Below are positions 61,101 through 64,000 of a stretch of 64,000 bases of DNA, piece after piece. The notes below the pieces were generated by a model. It was given only the letters and a program-made list of their open reading frames with translations, made no database searches and was not told the DNA's origin. The stretch's first letter is position 1. Each line of letters starts with the position of its first letter. A program made the translations under genes and the position numbers. Source of the DNA: Micromonospora rubida (GTDB lineage Bacteria > Actinomycetota > Actinomycetes > Mycobacteriales > Micromonosporaceae); contig NZ_JAAALO010000001.1 of NCBI RefSeq assembly GCF_009908295.1, forward strand, positions 930,001-994,000, read 5' to 3'.

Positions 61101-64000
61101 TGATCACGGGCCTGCTCAGCGGCCGCCAACTGCTGCGCGTCCCCGGTCCCGGCCTCCTTGACGGCCCGAGCCCGCTGCTCGACGATCGCCGCCCTCTCCC
61201 GCACCTGCTCCCGCAGCCCCGGCAGTTCACCCGCACGTGCGGCGCGCGTCGACTGCGCCGCACCGAACCGGGCCTCGGCGTCGCTGAGGTCAGCCTCCGC
61301 GGCGGTGACCCGGGCCTCCGCGCCCAGGTGCGCCTGCGCGGCCTCGCGTTGGCGCTGACGCGCCTGGTCAAGAGCGTCATGGGCCTGCTGGAGCTCGCGG
61401 GCGGCCTGCTGCTGCCGCTGCCGCGCATCCTGCCGAACGGTGCCGTCCGCACCCGAATCGGAGACCGCCGGCACCGGTGCCGGCGAGTGGAGCCGGTCGG
61501 CGAGATCGCGTAGCGCCGCGCCGCGAGTCGGGTTCGTGCCGGCGCCGAGCTGACGGACCGCCCCGGCCCACCGCTCCCGCTGGACCCCGGACCGGCCCCC
61601 GCGCACGTCACGCACCAGATCCGTCACGGCGGCGTCGTCGACGGTCAAGCCGGCGAGCATGTCGCCGGCCAGACGCAGAATCCGCTCGTCGATCGCCGCC
61701 ACCGGACCCGGCACAGAGCGGGCCAGATTCGCCAACGCCGCCACCGCGACGGGCTCAGCCAGCTCCGGCGTGCCGAGCAGATCCGTCAGCAGACGATCCC
61801 GCCCGGTCGGCCCGTCCTCGGCCGGCGCGTCGGGCCGGGCCGGGCCCAGCAGATACCGGTACGCGTCGTCCAACCGACCGTAACGGGCCAGGGTGAGCAA
61901 CGCGTTCAAGGTGACCAGGTGGGCGTCGCTGGGCTCGTGGACGCCCCTCCTCTCCAGCTCGCTGCGGGTGCGGTCGGACAGCAACTCCTGCCGGTGGGTG
62001 TTCAGGAAATCACGCGACTGCCCCCAGTCGACGATTCCCCTCCAGCCGTCGAGCGCCCCGAACATCGCCGGCAGCACGTGATGCGGGGCGTCGGGCGGCA
62101 GACCCATCGAAGCTCCCGCACCGGCCCGCGCCGGCCCGGACGAAAGGGCCGCGATCAGAGCCGCGCCATCGGAGGCATCCTCCCAACGCGCGGCCAGGTC
62201 GGCGGCGGTCAACCCGACCGCCGCCGCCTCCAGCTCGGCAGCGAAGCCCGCGTCGTGGCGCGAGGCGTCCTCGATCAGAGTGTCGACGTGGTGGTAGTCC
62301 ATCCGCACGACGATGCCGAGCCCGTCGCGCAACAACGCCACATCCTTGGCCTGCTGGTCTGACACCTCGCCGACCATGCCGTCCAGGGCCTGTTCCCAGT
62401 CCTGGCTGCCCACGGCTTCCCAGCCCTGCATCCAGTCCTGCTCGCGGGTGGGGTATACGGCGGCCGCGACGGCCCGGAACGTCGCCACGGGGCCGACCGT
62501 CGGATCGAGGATGTCCGCCACGGCTCGCAGCATGGCCGCGTCGTGGGAGATGCTCCACTGCGCAGCGGGCGGGGTCGTGAGCGGGGCGGCCTCCGCGAGA
62601 TCGGCCAGCGCGCGCAGCGCGAGCGGAGACAGCACCGACCCGCTCACCGCCGCGACGAGGAGCCGGTGCCGAGTCTCCGGGCTGCCCTCCGCAAGGTATC
62701 GGTAGGCCCGGTCCAGCTGGTCGAGGCGGATCGCCTCAAGCAACGCCTGGTGCGGGTCCAGCATCCGGCCGCCGGGGCCAGGTCCCCCCGCCTGCCCCTC
62801 GGACAGCACCGGCTGGGGCCGCTCCCGCACCAATTCCGACGCGGTCTCGTCGGCGCGCAGCACGCCAAGATTCGCCTCGGCGAACGCTTGCGATCGGCCC
62901 CAGTCCCCGTCGTGCAGCAACCAACTCGTCAACACGTCCGGCTCGACAAGGGTGACAGCGCCCGCACCACCGAACTCGCCGTGGAACTCCTCAGCGGTCA
63001 ACGACCGCGTCGACGAGCCCAACGGATCATGCACCAGGAAACCACCGTCGACCTGGACCCGCGCCGCGACAGCACCCTGCTCACGAGCGATCCACACCCC
63101 GGTCCCCGGCCGCAGCACAGGCGGCACCCCGGGCAGCGGCCCCACGGTGGCCCAACCGGCCCGCAACCCCCCGACCCGCAAACCGTCGGCCAGACCCCGC
63201 CGCGCCCGACCGGCCCGACCGTCGGCCGTGTCGCTGTCGTGCCGCCCGACGGAAGAAGCCGCACTCTCCCCGCCGGGCAGACCCTGGGCAAGCCACTGCC
63301 GGGCACCGTCGTCGGCCCTCTCCCACACCCGGCGGATCCGCTCGTCCAGCTCGGACGGCAACGCGTTCACCGCCTCGAACTGCAACGGGGTGCGCGCGAG
63401 CAGTTCCTCGTAGATCCGCACCCGCTCCGCCGCGTCGATCGCGGCCGCGTCGGCACGCCGCACCAGCTCGGGGTCGAGCGCCCCGACCACCTGCTCCGAG
63501 GTCTGCGGGACCCGCGTGTCGGCCGGCACCTGCACGACCCATCCCTGCGGATTGATCCGGTACGTGCCGGTCCCGGTGACCAGGTCGAGGTAGGTGTCCA
63601 GCTCGAACGCCACGCCCCGGGCCACGGTGACCGGATCCTGGCCGAGCATCTTCAGCTCGTCGGGCAGCGCGAGCGGCGGAGAGCCGGGCAGTTGCGCCCG
63701 AGTGACCTGGTCGATGATCGTGTCGACCGCGGCCTCGAACCGATGCACGGTGGCGGCGGGCTGCGGGACGCCCGCAGCCGGCACCAGGAGCCGCTGGTTG
63801 ACCAGGTCGGTGAAGCCGGCGGACTCGCGCTGCGTCTCGGGCAGGCCCCTCAGGTTTTCCAGGGCCCAGTCCAGCACGGTCTGGTAGCGCAGCCGGGCCC
63901 GTTCGTCGGTGTTGACGGTGAGCCGGATCGGGCCGACCGGGTCGTAGCGGTTGCCCAGCTCGTCGCGGATGAGCAGGGCCGTGTGCGCGGCCGCCTGGCC
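48023..64000 (-). CDS. Giant 3: partial multidomain protein with a duplicated ~4-kb block and a clan-CD-like peptidase signature
   Basis: The frame is open from the right window edge to a TGA at 48023, so at least 5325 residues are present and the N-terminus is outside. A GTG at 63877 is internal, because the preceding 41 codons match the second repeat copy (AAAHTALLIRDELGNRYDP). Order: block A (64000-59820), a clan-CD-like region (59760-59440), alpha/beta modules (59250-57650) like those in giant 2, a ~1800-residue beta-rich region (57600-52200), and block B (52171-48023). Each block has helical parts, a degenerate C39-like segment (FLVHDPLGSSTRSL, without the usual His), TPR-like helices (RLDDAYRYL) and a ~190-residue coiled coil (61440-60860 and 49670-49100). 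It resembles the very large actinobacterial proteins of unknown function. T7SS export is inferred from relatives nearby only. Confidence 0.85.
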   Translation of the reverse strand, partial: GQAAAHTALLIRDELGNRYDPVGPIRLTVNTDERARLRYQTVLDWALENLRGLPETQRESAGFTDLVNQRLLVPAAGVPQPAATVHRFEAAVDTIIDQVTRAQLPGSPPLALPDELKMLGQDPVTVARGVAFELDTYLDLVTGTGTYRINPQGWVVQVPADTRVPQTSEQVVGALDPELVRRADAAAIDAAERVRIYEELLARTPLQFEAVNALPSELDERIRRVWERADDGARQWLAQGLPGGESAASSVGRHDSDTADGRAGRARRGLADGLRVGGLRAGWATVGPLPGVPPVLRPGTGVWIAREQGAVAARVQVDGGFLVHDPLGSSTRSLTAEEFHGEFGGAGAVTLVEPDVLTSWLLHDGDWGRSQAFAEANLGVLRADETASELVRERPQPVLSEGQAGGPGPGGRMLDPHQALLEAIRLDQLDRAYRYLAEGSPETRHRLLVAAVSGSVLSPLALRALADLAEAAPLTTPPAAQWSISHDAAMLRAVADILDPTVGPVATFRAVAAAVYPTREQDWMQGWEAVGSQDWEQALDGMVGEVSDQQAKDVALLRDGLGIVVRMDYHHVDTLIEDASRHDAGFAAELEAAAVGLTAADLAARWEDASDGAALIAALSSGPARAGAGASMGLPPDAPHHVLPAMFGALDGWRGIVDWGQSRDFLNTHRQELLSDRTRSELERRGVHEPSDAHLVTLNALLTLARYGRLDDAYRYLLGPARPDAPAEDGPTGRDRLLTDLLGTPELAEPVAVAALANLARSVPGPVAAIDERILRLAGDMLAGLTVDDAAVTDLVRDVRGGRSGVQRERWAGAVRQLGAGTNPTRGAALRDLADRLHSPAPVPAVSDSGADGTVRQDARQRQQQAARELQQAHDALDQARQRQREAAQAHLGAEARVTAAEADLSDAEARFGAAQSTRAARAGELPGLREQVRERAAIVEQRARAVKEAGTGDAQQLAAAEQARDQAQRELDAAQTALGEANKEIERADGVLRDLERKMPDLRTRVQDAREDLRARETSLDAHVHTVEVLDQARAVRETAWETAQTEVDLAVPPSPLTGSVTDVDAALADVVRSGYDPSAAVAELARRLRVEHGGSPPARVVLTATSVRPEPGAASPESDEKGVLALDRVRLARDLARSLGVMVELRVGDAGRQRLRPYLAYPGGEVVRLNAAGRPETMDEALGYLPQSVRADLGVHDERPAVRERLEILHEAQVESSHDFGDDVAALLENVNRHQGLLAYRWAVLPDPPTGADGVAQLADGLSVEVWPAPAGVSPSRSVDASRPDDVAAVWVAAATPLQRAQVMAGLLSAEPGFVVGQPARQPSADPRPGTRVVVVAAGAVAVGVVLPTGGLRWYVPSLGQVREGSLQAFSAWAEGRAGDTARPDDIWYVEAAQPAPAGRQDTTGHAHWAATTVLGTHTSAPPVTQVPAGLALLDPDQADNWAAARNHPVHPDEYLVFAHGTPEGVVVDNMRVTPEQLAARINQDPRAQGKRIVLVSCEVAADTYDVRLAQQPGITGVTAPSHTAWTTSGGRVLTTAATHSPTGRPQLDLTRPGTWRHTTPGHPPVTRTLSGYELPTPHAAAASLDDAVAFTPSNSNLTNQIDGVPDALLVAMAAGLPKGLRLQRAVGGTLLHDGAAGSGSVSSRVPLPVGSGPAILLDPSVLDSSVLDPVGLGAALAGLRAQDVTRAVLHWPEGQRVSVGRALEFAGEVLGEKHSAVFSIPRVALSDVPVSHPRIVPLDADGVVTFFGGRPDRYLFLSDAAADTRPTPYGLVERSPGVYELGDGWVAWEGGTHLWVGPEGLLEAAREALPDAGLLPGGGGPVSNPEVFLGQRGTALPAGVRDRVGRIFAAMPAGAVSGLTTSGVGLDRRAFDLGTVEGLPDGVRLTFVAGGVLAHAGSRPGDDVVGLGWSDLVDVGRPRLVLDGSVADPVAVVEAVRLALGPERAEALQVFLAPAHVPADVGVDVLVDRLRERFGGSVELVLPAAVLGRPAGGVDGLVPVDARGRQTFPAAAHTYRVPVGAAFPLPAPLGLRPTPTGAYGVGRGWTVESRDGVILFAEDGTTAATLPADALAVESDKVVVVVQSAGGPVPREVAGLVADVLSGVPADDQVVRVFGSSESIGPETPAVPAEPSPTAVPDPRTLPMAGLKAELPDVARIEATLRAEATRQGIEVPPNEWDLLRETLFENYQFMVGQDGHLFPLGGMEVRIHLNPVDPRRVENPAGSYDTVAPGASVDDTEEGHATVEDGRFHANQFTQGNFQVGAHSQTEGSTMRATRLRLDGTFDLPWTPTGQLGLKGTATINRSDQKTTHILDAEKGRVIDNREDSMLYSYLPGWSLETRVDGWGWTAAELSAPTTGQENARLVVAVPKSLLTAPGAQVTAELPDDLSANRAKLPATFFASNMTGLTQLYDHVLRRLVADGFDNVRSVGDPMRRELHRKLWNLDSHLDEAMNHRPEADPEQQPVDTMGYRFTLHHDGAAAAVIQVYADRAGSARVGSTSDKAHIEKVRTAIVGHGGEFTLQQSTGLSFSPGGSVPLGDKKDPETYRKKAAVGLSGRVGAAVTSNDGGGFAQPSLNVMVSRYTGMTGGHEVQFTLSADVATSLSPLEGPERTNSVDGSAVIRLAEPDAFDHGFGVDADAFRPATDPTTAPAATEQTGTVPYQQWRDRLRNTGRHPEDVGGNQVPRHVLEGRGLGQSLVDVERDVVARLRADLQRELSENGFLTTDGNRPWARIEDDDPPSSDDDERQPLLNERARHGAKVVTGRDRTAAIDNFDLFRKMVSNEGLESHFDTLTQDGMTFTLHAWVNGKMSTAKVAVRAELDIPDAPGTGQYGNSPYYDRMTDEYHVVNLSMGIGIAGQGASGNQGVSAEFGVKVNTPPSVDKLRAVDIFGVSASHNIGASERVTRVVNRPELLEYPGRVQLFTLPYKFSYDVSYTRADSFTEAVAGAVRSVVAAGNPVPVVRVSRSEPIAGTVRAALLSLNTDPSTFSRADTTDTDAAVLNQSVLYFLDASGLHAAAQRQFPDLAGAGQAMAEPLASLTNPIAVQSHFKEALRGEYSTDSLFESNFLTQTRAALSINVERIHGTRFVGATVDKYVTGLIELYQAEIVNAANWSASFSGKLPGISLAWKAGKWTISYSESLSVKAGRSATAETKRAGGLEMIKLAFGRAYAFEAQVDFGMRGGRKKEVGFVWERSQVPAADRVAGRTMVFLLPEPEALAQYAATRLPVSDVQLTDALGRWARGELTLSGNTVAGLLSRWRQDVTDRLASDPLDLDTHLALHRIQRWARTLAVRHADPEQRGAVLDSQRRERFVTDFRLDLAPDVNPFAKLTLPPYLTRTGDRTLGHAGIDEMTLFTDAPAADSGPRSTTTLLDAVRTQVDAVAPGMFSPRHQDWPAEGADQGILMFSSARQPIGVLPGGADALQATMAGQRANALVNDMLHQHNGVMFYFARRRDALTAEIVEVKLSATLTGWPRYTDWVAEYGIENYKMAIRAFATILGRSLGLSAVLADVGYTGDGKPVPGHASLSFAPQRGRSVKDARQGTDYQAVYDWSGHYRAITDAMVTVEARRVKMAGRPINNFFVDVSDALNAYVAGGPPAPIESRTEHRAQIEFKVPKGLAEAVPMPRSTELDLRALPSLPNDAYVSGVLADALFPAARALMARLLSATANDPAYRGSMALSGLLSRVNVDSHLPNALPADGYLLGSHLFTAGLSNSRVAMRLYASLHSLEIISKIVNSTGTGRYAKFQVFTSAIQSRDRWRPNVDAELSYGAKKIGSPSTGPQGDRTATVKITTGGNRSAPMSYGASYEDSRRGENQLKMQGPVYLVRVRGRFRLDGVAHRHRAFLPDRGLSSMGPERFGAGVPSTGWVPGDVYVEMFADEVHEVQRRLTASDQWTGQPPSAWPAPGPTARSFGLEGLLVRTTPVEMARGPVAGQTIQAGDFDPGQAAAHTALLIRDELGNRYDPVGPIQLTASTAEQARQRLETVRGWAIGHLESLSDGQRAVADHDGLVAQHRARPAAGVPLPDATVRQFEAAVPAIIAQVARAHPPGSAPLGPTEELEMLGQDPVTVARGVAFELNTHLDLEVTDGPTVNRYRIDPLGRVVQLRQDGASRTPVTSEQVVGALDPELVRRADAAAIDGAERVRIYEELLARTPLQFEAAAVLPPELEERIRRAREEADDGAVQWLAQGLPGGAGAASSVGRHDSGTADGRAGRARRGLADGLRAGGLRAGWATVGPLPGVPPVLRPGTGVWIAREQGAVAARVQVDGGFLVHDPLGSSTRSLTAEEFHGEFAGAGAVTLVEPDVFTSWLLHDGAWAASRQFAMDNLAVLRADGTDLARSGLDAPVLNLHRALLDAIRADQSEAAYRYLQEGDRGNRHDLLVAAVSDLPSPAALRALADLAEAAPPGTATSAQWIASHDVGMLRAVADILDPTVGPVATFRAVETAAYPGRGQDWLRGWSRALASLHDEVPEQRAGDVALLREALDVVKKMDYHRIAGLIGEIARAPGALAELEAAAGGLTAADLAARWAEVSDAAGLIAALRSGPASASAGTSAGHPSVVPHHAMPPMFGALDGWSGIVDWGRSREFLNTHGRELLSDRTRDELGSRSLGRPGESHLAALDALLTLARYGRLDDAYRYLRGPARPDAPATAEDGLTGRDRLLTDLLTSPELAEPAAVAALANLAGSVPGPAAAIDARILRLTGNMLAGLTVDDAAVTALVREVREQPMTQRERWAGAIRELGAGTAPAPGAALRHFADRLYSPASAVTDSGVEGTGRQDARQRQQQAARELQRAHDALDQARQRLGTVEQAHAGAAVRVAAAEAGLREAGTQFSAAEATRASRVDELPELRKQVREKKEAVERRVRAVEQAGTGDGQQVAAAEQALDQAQRDLGVARKALDEANEDIERADETLRDLAREMPALRVRTQDAREDLRARETSLDAHVQAVEVLDRVTVAREAAWETAQAEVDLPVPPSLPAGSGTDVDAVLADLARSGYGPSAAVAELARQLRAEHGGTPPARLVLTAVAARPEPDAVSRESDEKGVLTLDRVRIARDLARSLGVMVELRVGDAARQRLRPYLAYPGGEVVRLNAAGRPETVDEAIRQLPQPVRDDLDAHVRRPEAWERLEILHETQVESLHDFGDSVAALLEDVNRHQGLLAYRWVTQPDPPTDVAGVRVLADGLSTEVWPAPTGAAPSRRVDGSRPDDVAAVWLAATAPGQRADVMADLLNANPGSGFAASGPTRQPPADPRPGTRVVVVAAGAVAVGVVLPGGGLRWYVPAAGGGPREGSLRDLGDWVTGRVGDNAGQDDIWYVEVVFHA
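59440..59760 (-). other. Clan-CD-like cysteine peptidase signature in giant 3
   Basis: A hydrophobic strand ends in His-Gly (EYLVFAHGTPEG, His codon 59615-59617), and a second ends in Ser-Cys (KRIVLVSCEVA, Cys codon 59501-59503), 37 residues further on. This His/Cys spacing and strand context is the hallmark of caspase, CHAT and C80 folds. It sits at the end of block A and is absent after block B. It may be a self-processing site; untested. Confidence 0.6.
59820..64000 (-). repeat. Block A of the giant 3 internal duplication
   Basis: The partner of 48023-52171. It begins outside the window or at its very edge. The two copies share the same helical, coiled-coil and C39-like elements in the same order, about 12 kb apart within one open frame. 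Confidence 0.88.

Overview
The sequence is very GC-rich, with GTG starts, Shine-Dalgarno sites and actinobacterial gene families, so this is an actinomycete chromosome. A Micromonosporaceae member is my guess from the gene types, not proven. I saw no rRNA, tRNA, insertion sequence, CRISPR array or replication origin.

Layout. (1) Bases 1-18.9 kb hold two giant genes on the minus strand. Giant 1 runs off the left edge (at least 3306 residues) and carries four papain-fold-like units, four copies of an unrecognised ~390-residue module and a zinc metallopeptidase motif. Giant 2 (2971 residues) has a WXG100-like N-terminus typical of type VII secretion (T7SS) substrates. (2) Bases 19.1-38.8 kb hold a T7SS locus: a YbaB-like protein, EccD, two WXG100 proteins, EccC, a membrane protein, a further WXG100 protein, a repeat protein ending in a WXG100-like domain, a beta-helix/EccA-type ATPase broken by a frameshift, an ECF sigma factor, a lytic-transglycosylase-like protein and a mycosin-like protein. 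The last two both lack catalytic residues. No EccB or EccE is visible. (3) Bases 38.8-40.3 kb hold decayed genes: a LysR fragment and a broken M64-type metallopeptidase. (4) Bases 40.6-47.9 kb hold a large LuxR-type ATPase regulator, a small proline-rich protein and an active-looking secreted subtilase. (5) Bases 48.0-64.0 kb hold giant 3 on the minus strand, running off the right edge (at least 5325 residues). It has a ~4.1-kb duplicated block at both ends and a clan-CD-like cysteine peptidase signature.

How it fits together. The most striking signal is a promoter pattern, TGAACC-N16-CGT, found six times between genes: in front of giant 1, the YbaB gene, the membrane protein-EccC-WXG100-EccD run, the beta-helix ATPase, the sigma factor itself and the transglycosylase-mycosin pair. 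It matches what is known for Mycobacterium tuberculosis SigL promoters. The inference is one autoregulated ECF regulon that makes a T7SS together with at least one of its giant multidomain partners. In two cases the predicted transcript begins at or next to the start codon, which changes the start chosen for those genes.
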